Shown here: positions 9,732-20,466 of the stretch, one piece after another
Position numbering within the stretch: the stretch's first letter is position 1
Layout: each line of letters begins with the position of its first letter
Assembly (NCBI GenBank): GCA_022495995.1
Contig: JAFEMH010000760.1
Span: forward strand, 372,001-436,000
Length of the DNA: 64,000 bases
Direction: 5' to 3'
Source: Adenophora triphylla var. japonica
Lineage: Eukaryota; Streptophyta; Magnoliopsida; Asterales; Campanulaceae
Position numbers and translations under genes: made by a program
The notes under the pieces: model-generated
Database searches by the model: none
What the model was told of the DNA's origin: nothing
Seen by the model: only the letters and a program-made list of their open reading frames with translations

Positions 9732-11330
9732 TCACATTCCGAACTTTGCCCATATGTTCTTGATTAGATCTATCTGCAATTCATGATGAACTTTTGGATC
9801 ATGCATTTCCGATCTTGCACGCACATGATTTGCAAATGCAGGTAGTACCTCAGTCGAGAATGGTTGATGTGTACTAGACCCACTTGCCTCGGGTTGTTGT
9901 GTAGTAGACCCTCTTGCCTCGGGTTGAAAGTCTTTCCAATTTTGAGCATACTTATCTCGTTCATCCTCAACAATCATATTATGCAATATGATACATGTCC
10001 TCATGATGATAGTCAAGTCAGTTATTTCCCACATTCGAGCTGGTTCTCGAATGATTTTAAATCGAGCTTGAAGCACCCCAAATGCTCGTTCTATATCCTT
10101 CCGATAACCCTCCTGAAATTTTGCAAATAATTTATCTTCTTCACTTTGAGGAAGTCTAACTGATTTGATGAAAATCAGATAAGAATGGTAGATACCGTCA
10201 GCAAGATATTACGTCATACTATATGGACGTTGATTCACAAAGAAGTTGACTCGTGGAGTATTTCCTTGTTCAACAACATCGAATACTGGCGACCGATCCA
10301 GAACAATTACACCCTCTGTCCCAACTCAAAAGCCACAAATTTCCTTTTTGGGCGTCCCATTTAAAAAGGCACTTTCCCAAAAAGGAAACCTTAAATCACT
10401 ATTCTCTCCACTCATTCTCTCTCCTACTTTACTTTTACACTCACAACATTCTCTTTCTTACATCACCTCCCACTCATTCTCTTTCCTATTTAATTTTTCA
10501 TACTCACAACATTTAAACTTTTTCTCTTTCCTACATCACATTTCTTATTTTGCGTGCCCTCTCCATTTTGTGCATTTTTCGCTGGGACGGAGGGAGTATA
10601 TCGTTCAATGTGTCCGGACATCCGAAAAATGCATGCCAGATCCATAAATCATGAGAGATAACTGCTTCAAGAATAACTGTGGTGGTTCCCTTATCTCCTT
10701 TTGTAAATTGACCTTCCCAAGCCGTAGGACAATTCTTCCATTCCCAGTGCATGCAATCAATACTCCCGATCATCCCTGGGAACCCCTCACTAACTTCAAG
10801 TATTTTTTTCATGTCATCTTGGTTTGGGGCCCTCAAGTACTCTTGCTCATACAATTGGATGACACCTTTGCAAAATCGGAGTAATGTCTCCAATGTTGTA
10901 GTTTCTCCTATTTTTATGTATTCATCAATACTATCGGCCGACATACCATATGCTAACATTCGCATGACTGTGGTACATTTCCCTAATGGAGATATGTCTT
11001 CTTTACCAGCAATATCGAATCTTTAAGTGAAGTAGTTGTCGTGGTTTGAAAGGTCCTCCACGATTCGAAGGAATACATGTTTCTCCATTCGAAAACGTCG
11101 GCAAAAATAATCTTTGTACCTAGCCCCTTCACAAAAGTAGTCGTCAATCAGGCCCTGGTTATGAAAAGCATGATCTCTATTGATATATTTTCTTTAGAAC
11201 GAGGTGTTTCTTCTAATATTTTACGACGACGCTCTGCAAAATGGTTGAGCATAAACGTCTCCTCAATTTCAGATTGCCTTTTATAAGCTTCGATATCAAA
11301 AGGAAATTTGGATCGATCAATTGAAATTTG
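9732..11330 (-). pseudogene. Harbinger DDE transposase (HARBI1-like), split by a MITE
   Basis: Read on the minus strand, the N-terminal part (11,330 to about 10,600) contains the first catalytic Asp in GSIDCMHW. After the MITE the frame resumes with DRSPVFDVVEQG. The second Asp is in YLADGIY (about 10,165-10,185) and the catalytic Glu in KDIERAFG (about 10,085-10,115). The C-terminus is intact (MRTCIILHNMIVEDE, stop at 9,732). Stops occur near 11,110, 10,960 and just before YLADGIY. The triad is recognisable but the MITE at 10,310-10,596 and the stops abolish function. The family enzyme cuts and inserts the element with 3 bp targets. Confidence 0.9.
10310..10596. mobile_element. Stowaway-type MITE 3 nested in the Harbinger transposase
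   Basis: 287 bp, starting CACCCTCTGTCCCAAC (decayed) and ending GGGACGGAGGGAG, flanked by TA at 10,308-10,309 and 10,597-10,598. Transposase coding sequence continues on both sides, so this insertion is younger than the Harbinger element. Near twin of MITE 2. Confidence 0.92.
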
Positions 11331-11333
11331 TAG

Positions 11334-11450
11334 GTATGAAGAATATGAAGTGGGTGTTTTTTTAGTGGTTGATGTAGGAAGAATATGAAGAGGGTGTTAT
11401 TTGAAAGGTTGATGTAGGAAGAATATGAAGAGGGTGTTATATTTATAAGA
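11334..11450. repeat. Short tandem repeats upstream of transposase
   Basis: Three copies of GAAGAATATGAAGWGGGTGT, the later two separated by GGTTGATGTAG, lie just upstream of the transposase start on the minus strand, where promoter or 5' UTR would be. Confidence 0.7.
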
Positions 11451-11482
11451 AATTGAGTGATTGATGTTGACGGATTTCAAAT

Positions 11483-11632
11483 AGAATTCAATCGAGTTAA
11501 TAAAGTTGAGTGGTCGAAATTGACGGAATCCAAATAGAATTCAATCGAGTTAATAAAGTTGAGTGGTCGAAAATGACGGATTCCAAATAAATTCAATCGA
11601 GTTAATAAAGTTGAGTGGACAAAAATGAAGGA
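11483..11632. repeat. Three tandem copies of a ~55 bp unit
   Basis: Each copy contains AATTCAATCGAGTTAATAAA followed by GTTGAGTGG and a GACGGATTCCAAATA-like end. They lie between the two Harbinger genes, upstream of the transposase. Confidence 0.85.
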
Positions 11633-11650
11633 TAAATAAATACGAGAAAT

Positions 11651-11701
11651 GACCATAAAACTATTAAATCACACATTAAAATACTTAAAAATAATATTTA
11701 T
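11651..11701. repeat. Direct repeat after ORF1 stop (copy 2)
   Basis: Second copy of the sequence at 9,676-9,726, immediately 3' of the Myb-like gene. It is preceded by the same AAATAAATACGAGAA block in both places. Confidence 0.8.
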
Positions 11702-11707
11702 TTTATT

Positions 11708-12879
11708 TTACATCTGTTTGCCTCCTATTTGGAAATTAATTTCCAAAAAGTTCATTAGTCAACATATCAAGAAGTTGTTTGCTTCGTTCATCAAGATGCT
11801 CCTTCTCATGTAACTTGATCCACATATTCATCTTGTTGCATCTGTTTGCCTCCTCTTATTTTCTGTTTGCCTCTTCTTGTGCTTTGATTGTCTCTTGTTG
11901 TTGTATGGCTATCATGTCCAATCGTTCCAACTCTTTTTCTTTGAATTGTTGAAATTTTGTAAAGTCTTCGTTTACAGATTCTAAGCCTACTCCCTTATCT
12001 TTTCTTCTACCCTTTTTCTTGGTTGCCTCCCTTCCCATAGGACGAGGAATGAATCCAATCGAGTTTGAATCATCTTGATCACTTTCACGTGCTCTTTTAG
12101 ATCCACGCTATCAGATTCCTTATTGCCTCCAACTTGACTTGCGTAACGTGGTTGATTTTTAATAGCACTTCATTCTTGAATGAAAGTAAAAGTTTTTGAT
12201 GTTTCACTTTTATACAGCTCATGAGCTCTTGTCATTATATCATCCTCCGACCACCCGCTTTGTTGCAGACGCTTAGCCTTCTCATAAGCACCTAACCATT
12301 TGTCCAATATTTTGTTGATATAATTGTAATGATTTTTGCAGGCAACTATATCACGGGGAGGCTCAAATGAGCAATGCTCGTTACAGTAATCTACAATTTT
12401 ACGCCAATACGCATCCCCTTTCTGATTTCTGCCGACAATACTGTCGGTTCCAAATTTCATCACCCACTCAGTAGCACTAAATTTTCTTGAGTGATCCATT
12501 TGGAGTGTTTTCTGTGAGAAGTTGTTAAACCCTCTCCGGTTGGAATGATTGAACCCTCTGCAGTTAGAATGTCATCAATACTCACTTGTGTTAAAAATCC
12601 TGAAAATTCAGTTGCTTCAGAATAAGAAACATTTTCATTACCCATTGACGTATATGGGTTAAAATTCTGATGTTGTATTTGGGGTGGTTGAATTGGCATC
12701 CCATAATATGGATGAAAATTTGACACAGCTGAAGGCATCCCATAATATGGATAAAAATTGGGGCGTATATTTTGAGGGGGTGGTTGGTTGGAAGATTGAT
12801 TTTCAACATTAGGATTGTTGTAGTTGAGAGGAAAATACTGGAATTTTGAGTGTTGAAATGGTTGTTATTGTGATCCATT
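11708..12879 (-). pseudogene. Harbinger ORF1: Myb/SANT-like DNA-binding protein
   Basis: Starts near 12,879 with an Asn-rich N-terminus (MDHNNNHFNTQN) and a Pro/Gln-rich linker. A trihelix/Myb-like domain lies at about 12,180-12,510, with KWITQENLVLLS, DSIVGRNQKGDAYWRKI and ACKNHYNYINKILDKW. A charged coiled-coil tail (KELERLDMIAIQQQETIKAQ) ends at a TAA at 11,708. Frames change around 12,500, 12,600, 12,150 and 11,850, so it is probably broken. In this superfamily ORF1 binds the element ends and helps the transposase enter the nucleus. Confidence 0.85.
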
Positions 12880-13373
12880 TCACTAAAAAGAGAGGTTTTT
12901 TTTAGGTTGATGAAGGATAATTAGAAAATTTATATGGAAAATGAGGGATTTTTTTGCTGTGTCGAAATCAAATAAAAGAAAAGTCTATTTATAGAGAATT
13001 TTTTTTATGAATTTTGGTGTAAATTTTTTTTTTTTTATATAGATAATGGCCTTTGAAAATTCGGGTGTTTTTTTGATAAAATAAAAATCACAACAACCAA
13101 TAAGAAACTGACACGTGGCATTGAAGGAAAAAAAAAGCTGGAGCTGAAGCTTGACGCGCCCCTCCAAAGCCGTGAGCCTCACGCGCCACGTCGGCCCAAT
13201 CAGCGGGCGACACGTGGTATAAATTCAGGCAAAAATTTTTTATTTAACCCAATTGAATAAATTCAATACATGGCCCACATTTTATTTTCAACTAAGCTCT
13301 CTAATGGTTTTTTCACTTTTCAATGGTTGAATTTTTTTTCAACAACCCATTCGACCATCCATTGGAGATGGAA

Positions 13374-13751
13374 AGTACATAAAAATCAAGTACGTTGAAT
13401 TATTTGATATTTTTATAAAAAGAATGTAATATAATTTCAAAACTAGCAAATACATTTTATTAATTGATAATTAGTGGTACTTTGCATTATTTAGTATTTT
13501 TTCCTGTTTAAAAACTATTTATTACATGAACAACTATTTTACACTCTCTAACCTACGTCAAATCGCACTTTTTGCCATCTTTGTCTTGCCGCTTCAAATC
13601 GGACTTTTCAAAATGAATTTTCTTTTACATTATTATTCCCATTTAATCTCTCATATTTTACTTTTATACTTACAAAACCAATCAATTTACTATTTATCCT
13701 ACTAATTATCTCTTCTATATTAATTTTTATACTCACAACACATCTCTCGTA
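13374..13751. other. AT-rich spacer
   Basis: Only low-complexity, AT-rich sequence is seen. The part after 13,620 has CTCACAA/TCTCTC runs resembling MITE interiors but lacks recognisable ends. Confidence 0.5.
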
Positions 13752-13753
13752 TA

Positions 13754-14073
13754 CTCCCTCTGTCCCGTTCGAAGCTTCACTTTATACCAAAATGGGTGTT
13801 TCGTTAAAAGATTCACCTTTTCTAAAATGGTAATTAATGTGGACCACATTTGTTAATTTCACTCACTTTTTCTTCTCATATACTTAAATTATAGATATCA
13901 CTTGTCACATTCACTAAATTTTTTCCATCAAACTTTTAAATTGTGAGCCCCACTTGTAATAACCACTCACTTTTTTTCTCTCACAACTCATTTCTCACTC
14001 ATTACTTTTCTTAATTCATTTGTCACTCCATAAGACGAAGCTTCTAACAAGCTTTCTAGCAGAATAGAGAGAA
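13754..14073. mobile_element. Stowaway-type MITE 4 (degenerate right end)
   Basis: Left end CTCCCTCTGTCCCGTTC is preceded by TA at 13,752-13,753. Subterminal ACCAAAATGGGTGTTTCG resembles MITE 1. The right end is decayed to AATAGAGAGAATA. The interior TTCTCTC/CACTCATT runs are typical of this group. Confidence 0.65.
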
Positions 14074-14159
14074 TATACTTTATCTTAATCTATATCATAT
14101 CCAAAAACTTACTCCAGTTTAAGATGCAGAGGAAGTATTTGCTAGTAAGATTTATAAAT

Positions 14160-14350
14160 TTACTTAGGCTCCGTTTGTTTCAACGTAAAATGTTTTTCGG
14201 CAAATGATTTTCTGTAAAATGTTTTTCGAAAAAAGAAGACGGTTTCCAGAAAATGAAGGTGTTCTCCGAAAAATGAGATAAATATGTTTTCGACTGTTTG
14301 GTAAGAAAAATATTTTTCGAAAAATATTTTCATGTGTTTAATGAAAATAT
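14160..14350. repeat. Dispersed repeat rich in AAATGTTTTTCGG
   Basis: Sequence from GGCTCCGTTTGTTTCAACGT on holds repeated AAAATGTTTTTC/GAAAAATATTTT blocks in both orientations. The opening GGCTCCGTTTG is common at ends of plant non-autonomous elements, but no partner end was found. Confidence 0.35.
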
Positions 14351-14673
14351 TTTACGAAATCCGAATATTATTAGATTAATGTGATGATATATTTTTATTG
14401 AAATGAGTGTCTTCAAAATCATATTTTTTTGAATTATTAATTTTTTTATAAAAACTTTTTTTTTCCTTTTCTTCTTTAATTTTTCTTCAAATCAAGTGAT
14501 TTTTTAGCTAATTGTTATAATGTAGATTCAAAAAAAAATCAGGCTTAAAATATTATCCATCCACTTTTTTTACACAATTTTTGAGTTTATTATTGATAAT
14601 TTATTTGTTAATTAAAACTCTTAGAAAAAAATAAAATAAGAACTGAAATTTTGGTTTATTGAACCATCTTCTT

Positions 14674-14677
14674 AATA

Positions 14678-14755
<78 letters not shown>
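14674..14755. repeat. (AT)n microsatellite
   Basis: About 80 bp of almost pure AT dinucleotide, with one TGTATA interruption near the start, directly abutting a MITE end. Confidence 0.98.
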
Positions 14756-14756
<1 letters not shown>

Positions 14757-14820
14757 TCCCTCCATCCCGAGTTAAGTTTCACCATTTTGGTAAAGCACGT
14801 AAGTTAAGAAAGCAATATAT
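14756..14820. mobile_element. Stowaway MITE fragment
   Basis: Starts CTCCCTCCATCCCGAG and continues with GTTTCACCATTTTGGTAAAG, but has no right end before the next MITE begins at 14,824. It is only a left-end stub. Confidence 0.6.
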
Positions 14821-14823
14821 ATA

Positions 14824-15088
14824 CTCCCTTCGTCCCAATAAAAGCTTCACTAATTACCCAAAATGGCGTCCCGTTAGAAGCTTCACATTTCCTTTTTTGG
14901 CAAAAAATCTTTCCTATTTCCTCCACTCATTCTCTCTCCTAATTCACTATTACACTCACAACACTTTTCAAATTTACTATTTCCTGCACTAATTCTCTCT
15001 CATATTTTCAAATTACACTCACAACATTTTTTTCCCACTAATTTCCTTAATATTTGTGCCCACCCAAAAGGGTGAGAGTTGCTCTTAT
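14824..15088. mobile_element. Stowaway MITE 5, right end lost at the Mutator-like element
   Basis: Starts CTCCCTTCGTCCC after TA and carries the same subterminal ACCCAAAATGGCGTCCCG as MITE 1. On the right it reaches CACCCAAAAGGGTGAGAG, then breaks at about 15,088, just before the palindromic end of the Mutator-like element. The missing terminal inverted repeat is not found on the far side of that element. Confidence 0.75.
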
Positions 15089-15089
15089 G

Positions 15090-15131
15090 AAAAACTAGTT
15101 TTTTGTTAAGCTTAACAAAAAACTAGTTTTT
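15090..15131. repeat. Left terminal palindrome of the Mutator-like element
   Basis: A perfect 42 bp inverted repeat, two 21 bp halves, around AAGCTT. Each half contains ACTAGTTTTTTGTTAAG. It could form a hairpin or cruciform. Confidence 0.9.
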
Positions 15132-15421
15132 GGACCCGGTTTAAATCTATGATACGCGTATTGAACCGAGACCGGTTCATTAACAAAATTGAACCGCGTT
15201 TAATCAACTCAAATCCAAACGAACACACACAGTAAAACACACAGTTACGACGCCGCAACATAGAAATTCATCGAGCTAAAGCAGAATTCAATAGAAAATC
15301 AATCCGTTTCAATCGATTGAGGTAATATATGATTCACTGTCAATTATAGACTATCAATACAGATATTTACAATCATTCCTAATTGTTTTATTCAATTCTG
15401 GCAATTTTTTATTAGGTTAAG

Positions 15422-15560
15422 ATGAACTTACGTGATTTTGAAGATGAAACTGGAAGTAATGCTACTGTAATTGATCTAATTCAGAACGAAGTTGAAACTG
15501 AAGATAATGCTACGGCAATTGATCGAATTCTGCACGAAGTTAATGATAATCACGATACAG
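15422..15560 (+). CDS. Probable first coding exon of the FAR1-type transposase gene
   Basis: An ATG at 15,422 opens a frame encoding an acidic ~46-residue segment that ends at a good donor, CACGATACAG|GTAATA. The peptide repeats itself: a FEDETGSNATVIDLI-like module is followed by VETEDNATAIDRI. Joined in frame to the acceptor TTTGCAG at 19,457, it would lead into the FAR1-like region. Its role as exon 1 is inferred from the splice signals; the intron would be 3.9 kb. Confidence 0.5.
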
Positions 15561-15599
15561 GTAATACAATTTCATAATGCCAGATATGTTTTATATAAT

Positions 15600-16998
15600 G
15601 CTAGTAGTTTGAAGTACAATTTTTAATTTTCTTAAGTACCAGATTGTGGATTGCCAGTTTTTGTTATTTGGAATGCTAGTTTTAATTTTTTTGAATACTC
15701 TGTTCATTGAATTGCCATTTTATGTTGCTAGGAGTGCCAGTATCACTTATTTGGAATGCCAGTTTGTGCTAGTTAGTTACAGTTTGTTTTATTTGTAGCT
15801 CTAGCCAATGTCTAGTCATTGAAGTGCCAGTTTGTGTTTTTATGAGTGCCAGTATCACTTATTTAGAAAGCCAGTTTATGTTATTTAGTTCCAGTTTGTT
15901 TTATTTGTAGCTTCAGCCAATGTCTATTCATTGAAGTGCCATTTTATGTTGTGAGGAGTGCCAGTATCACTTATTTGGAGTGCCAGTTTATGTTATTTAG
16001 TGCCAGTTTGTTTTATTTGTAGTTTCGGTCACTGTTTTATTATTGAAGTGCCATTTTATATTGTTAGAAGTGCCAGTATCACTTATTTGGTAAGCCAGTT
16101 TTTGTTATTGAAGTTCCAGTTTGTGTTATTTGTAGCTTCAGCCACTAGAGTGTCAGTAAATCTTTTTCCATTGAAGTGCCAGATTGTGTTATTTGGATTG
16201 CCAGTTTACGTTATTTAGAGTGCCAGATTTAATTTTTTAGGAAACTTTGCTCACTGAAGTGCCAATTTGTGTTTTTAAGAGTGCCAGTATCACTTATTTG
16301 GTGTGCCAGTTTTTGTTATTGAAGTTCCGGTTTGTGTTATTTGTAGCTTGAGCCACTAGAGTGTCGGTAAATCTTTTCCATTGAAGTGCCGGATTGTGTT
16401 ATTTGGATTGCCGGTTTACGTTATTTAGAGTGCAGATTTAATTTTTTAGAAAACTTTGCTCCTTTGAAGTGCCAATTTGTGTTTTTAGGAGTGCCGGTAT
16501 CACTTATTTGGTGTGCCGGTTTGTGTTATTGAAGGTCAAGTTTGTGTTATTTGTAGCTTCGGCCACTAGAGTGTCGGTAATTCTTTGTTCATTGAAGTGC
16601 CGGATTGTGTTTTTGGGTGCCGGTATCACTTATTTGGTGTGCGGATTTAATTTTTTAGGAAACTTTGTTCTTTGAAGTGCCAATTTGTGTTTTTATGAGT
16701 GCCGGTATCACTTATTTGGTGTGCCGGTTTGTGTTATTTGTAGTGCCAGTTTGACTTATTGATGTTCCAGTTTGTGTTATTTGTAGTTTCATCCACATAT
16801 TTGTAGGAAACTTAGTTCATTGAAGTGCCAATTTGTATTTTTAGTAGTGCCAGTATCACATATTTGAAGAGCCGGTTTGACTTATTGATGTTCCGATTTG
16901 TGTTATTTGTAGTTTCATCCACTCTCTTGTTATTGAGCTGGCATATTAAAAAATTAAAGCGGCACTTAATAATACACTAACTGGCACTTTAGATATAA
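15600..16998 (+). repeat. GTGCC repeat array 1 (in intron 1)
   Basis: Dozens of copies of an AGTGCCAGTTTGTGTTATTT-like motif, mixed with GAGTGCCAGTATCACTTATT and TTGAAGTTCCAGTTTG. Units of ~20-30 bp sit inside a ~230 bp higher-order period. In the left half the third motif base gives GCCAG, later GCCGG. A few inverted copies (CTGGCAC) close the array at 16,935-16,995. Confidence 0.9.
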
Positions 16999-17105
16999 AG
17001 AAAAATAGAAACAAACAAGATAACTTATTATTCAATAGATATTATACATTAAAAAAAAAATACAAACAAACAAAACAACTCAACAAACAAACATAAAAAC
17101 ATAAC

Positions 17106-17430
17106 AATTATTCATTCATTCATGCTCTCCATAAACTTAAAGAGTGCGAGTCTTTGGAACATATCATGCTCTCCATAAGCTTTAGTTGCCCCACGATCCT
17201 TGGCATGTAACGAGAAGAGAATCCCAAATCCATGTTGATTTCTATTTGTTCTTATTGTCCTGAGAATGGGCGGTGAAGTTTATCTGCCTTTGTTCCACAA
17301 ACTATAATATCCCTCCTTCAAATCTTCTAAAAAACACGCAATTTTTTAGCACCTCTTTCTTCCTCTTTATCGTCAACATTTTCCTCATTCTTGGTGACCT
17401 ACTCGTACTCATATTGAGAAATTGATTGAT
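17106..17430 (-). pseudogene. Minus-strand coding fragment of unknown function in intron 1
   Basis: Read leftward, 17,240 to 17,106 gives a coherent tail with QHGFGILFSLHAKDRG, GEHDMFQRLALFKFM and a stop after MNE. Further upstream (17,430-17,300) is a basic MSTSRSPRMRKM segment with KRKKEVL. I do not recognise the family. It lies antisense inside the long intron of the transposase gene, so it is either a separate gene of the element or captured host sequence. Confidence 0.4.
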
Positions 17431-17639
17431 TTTTAGATGAAATTTAGAAATAAAAAAGAAGGGAAGATCTAACTTATTTATACTAAAAACGTATTTGTAC
17501 ACATTTATTACTCGTGTCTCTTTGAATACGTATTTGTTGAATCCGTATTTGTATTTATTACTCGTGACTCTTTGAATACGTATTTGTTGACTCTTTGAAT
17601 ACGTATTTGTACACATTTATTACTCGTGACTCTTTGAAT

Positions 17640-18360
17640 TCGGGAATTTGGCACTATTAAATCCGTGAATTTATTTGTATACATTTAATGCTCTCTGAGA
17701 TTCAATAGTAAGTTTGAATGGTTTTTGTACACATTTATGAAACTTGGCACTATTGAATCCGTGAATTTGGCATTTAATAGTAAGTTTGAATGGTTTTTGT
17801 ACATAATTATGATTTCTAAGTGCCCGTTTTATTGTTTCAAAGTGCCCGTCTTAAGGTTTGAAAGTGCCCGTGTTATGGTTTCAAAGAGCAAGTTTTATCT
17901 ATATTGCCAACGTATCAAAATACATTACATCGAGTGCCGGTTTATGATTTCAAAGAGCCGGTTTATGATTTAAAAGTGCCATTCTTAAGGTTTGAAAGTG
18001 CCCGTTTTATGGTTTCAAAGTGCCATTCTTAAGGTTTGAAAGTGCCCGTTTTATGGTTTCAAAGTGCCGTCTTAAGGTTTGAAAGTGCCCGTGATATGGT
18101 TTCAAAGAGCAAGTTTTATCTATATTGCCAACATATCAAAATACATTACATCGGTGCCAGGTTTATGATTTCAAAGAGCCGGTTTATGATTTAAAAGTGC
18201 CGGTTTATGATTTCAAAGAGCCGGTTTTAAGGTTTCAAAGTGCCATTCTTAAGGTTTGAAAGTGCCAGTTTTATGGTTTCAAAGTGCCATTCTTAAGGTT
18301 TGAAAGTGCCCGTGTTATGGTTTCAAAGAGCAAGTTTTATCTATAGTGCCAACATTTGCT
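17640..18360 (+). repeat. GTGCC repeat array 2 (in intron 1)
   Basis: Tandem GTTTGAAAGTGCCCGTKTTATGGTTTCAAAG units alternate with CAAAGTGCCATTCTTAAG. A longer unit runs AGAGCAAGTTTTATCTATA, TTGCCAACATATCAAAA, CATTACATCG, then GTGCCGG. The latter is repeated at 17,885-17,960 and 18,105-18,200. Preceded by GGCACTATTGAATCC units. Confidence 0.9.
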
Positions 18361-18519
18361 TGTCTTTGAATTCGTGAATTTGGCACTACTAAAAAAATAA
18401 AGCTGGAACTACTAAAAACATAAGCTGGAACTTCATTGAACAAAGTATCATAAAAATACATCAAACACAACAATATTAAAAAACGAATTTAGTACCATTA
18501 AACACTACCACTACCACCT

Positions 18520-18890
18520 GCTCCATCATCGCCTACGTTGTCATTCAATTTGTTTTTGGATCATATTCATTCAAAATATATTCCAAATACATTTCCAAAG
18601 CCTTGTGGTGAATCCTAGCGGACTTCATCAATGTTGTGAGCATTGCCAAACTCATGAGCATGATTGACTATCCCCACATAATCCTTATCCCTACAATTGT
18701 GTCCATTACATGGCTCAATGGACAACGAAATGAGGAGTACCATTTGCGAGAGGAAGAAATTTGCCAAAACAAGATGACCATTGAGGAATTTTTGGTAGCA
18801 CACCATGTATATTTTCCAACTTTTGTCATCATTTGAATCACCCAAAGTTGGCTCCCAGGAATTTACCTTGCCTTTGTTCATCACTAGAAA
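18520..18890 (-). pseudogene. Minus-strand coding fragment of unknown function in intron 1
   Basis: The frames contain NGHNCRDKDYVGIVNHAHEF, and after a frame change KALEMYLEYILNEYDPKTN with a stop. The coherent wording across two frames points to a decayed gene rather than chance. It may belong to the same antisense gene as 17,106-17,430. Family not recognised. Confidence 0.4.
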
Positions 18891-19139
18891 AATTATTAAA
18901 GCTAGAATTTTTCTTGAACTTTATGTATATGCTTGCCTTTGGACGAGATTTATATAAATTTGAGTACTTGAAACCGAGTCAAAAAAGTTGGTCAATGAAT
19001 TCAATGCACTTACCAAGCTTGTACACATTTATTACTCTTTGACCATTAAAGACAAGTAAACATATCATTATTTATTCTTTGTTGAAGGAGGTATATTCGA
19101 CGGAATATACTTCCTTAATAAATTTAATATCCAGGTAAA

Positions 19140-19425
19140 TGTTGTTTAAAGTGCCGGTTTATGTTGATAGGAGTGCCAGTATTACTTGTTTTAGGTACCA
19201 ATTTGTGTTATTTCTAGTGCCGGATTTAATTTTTAGGAAACTTTGTTTATTGATGTGCGGATTGTGTTTTTAGGAGTGCCAGTATCACTTATTTGGTGTG
19301 CCAGTTTGTTTTGTTGAAGTTCCAGTTTGTGTTATTTGTAGCTTCATCCAATGTCTTGTTATTGAAGTGCCAATATTACTTGTTTTAGGTACCAGTTTGT
19401 GTTATTTCTAGTTTTTTCAATGTTA
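19140..19425 (+). repeat. GTGCC repeat array 3 (end of intron 1)
   Basis: Six or seven units of the array 1 type (GTGCCGGTTTATG, GTGCCAGTATTACTTG, GTACCAATTTGTG) lie just upstream of the predicted acceptor at 19,457. Confidence 0.85.
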
Positions 19426-20466
19426 TTTCTAATCTAATTCTTTATTTTTATTTGCAGCAAGCCATATTGATATTACCTCATCAGCTGCTTTGGGTATAAA
19501 AGCAAAGACATGGGAAGAAGCTGCATCAATTGTACAAGGATCATTCCAATGCATTGGGATTCGGTGTTAAAATTACAACCTCGCGTGTCTCTAAAAAAAC
19601 ATCAAGGCCAATAGATAAATATTTTATGTGTTCATGCCGAGGATACACACAAAGAGGAAATGAAATTGATGTTCCGGCTCAATAGAAGTCGGTGAATTAG
19701 AGATTCCATCTCCATTGGAAAGAATTGAAAACCCAAAGAGGAAATTGAGGAGAAAGAAAGCCCCTTCTAAAAGGACGGGTTGTCGAGGCTCTTATGAGAG
19801 TAAAATTGTTAATTAAGGAAGACTTATATGTGGTTGCACGGCACGGCCCGAACACAACCATGAGATGACAAGGCCGAGAATGGAACCACTTAAAGCGTAG
19901 CGAGAGGTCGATATCGAAGCTACGGGAAAAATAATAGAGCGAGTTTGAAGAAGGCGGCATCAAGCCAGCGATGGATTTAATGTTTTGGCAAAAGCAGTGG
20001 TGGGGAAGAATATGTTGGGCATACAAAGAAGAGATCATCTTAACTTTGTACGAGAGATTGAGAATGGAAAAAATAGAAATGGGCGATGCACAAGCGTAGT
20101 TGATAGACTGAGCCAAATTCGGGATGAAGGATTCTACTTCAAAATGCGGTTTGGGGAAGAAAGTAGGCTCGAGTACTTTGTTTTGGAGAGATGGTATGAT
20201 GAGGGAGGATTATGAATTGTATGGGGATGTTGTTGTGTTTGATACAACTTATAACACAAATAAATACAATTTGATTTGTGCACCAATAGTTGGGGTGAAC
20301 AACCATTAGAACAACTTGTGATGTTTGGTTGTGCTTTCTTAACAAGTGAAAAGACAGAGACATTTGCTTGGCTTCTCAAGGAATTTGTAAAATCAATGGG
20401 TGGAAAAGAACCAAAAACAATTTTCACCGATCAAGACTTTGCAATGTCGAAAGCGATTAAAGAGGT

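Larger units (their letters stand above)
9255..13373 (-). mobile_element. PIF/Harbinger transposon with both ORFs (decayed)
   Basis: Ends are imperfect inverted repeats: GACCATTTTCAATGG at the left and, read inward from the right, TTTCCATCTCCAATGG, resembling the CTCCAATGG ends of plant Harbinger elements. It holds the family's two genes in tandem on the minus strand, a Myb-like ORF1 and a DDE transposase. Both carry defects and a Stowaway MITE splits the transposase. The 3 bp target duplication is not clean, so the exact ends are uncertain by a few bases. Confidence 0.85.

Noticed and set aside
14681..14992. Plus-strand frame beginning with alternating Tyr-Ile
   Set aside because: It is the translation of the (AT)n microsatellite and two MITE ends.
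15600..16998. GTGCC array as centromeric satellite
   Set aside because: Period and length are irregular, and the arrays are confined to one Mutator-like element and mixed with coding sequence.
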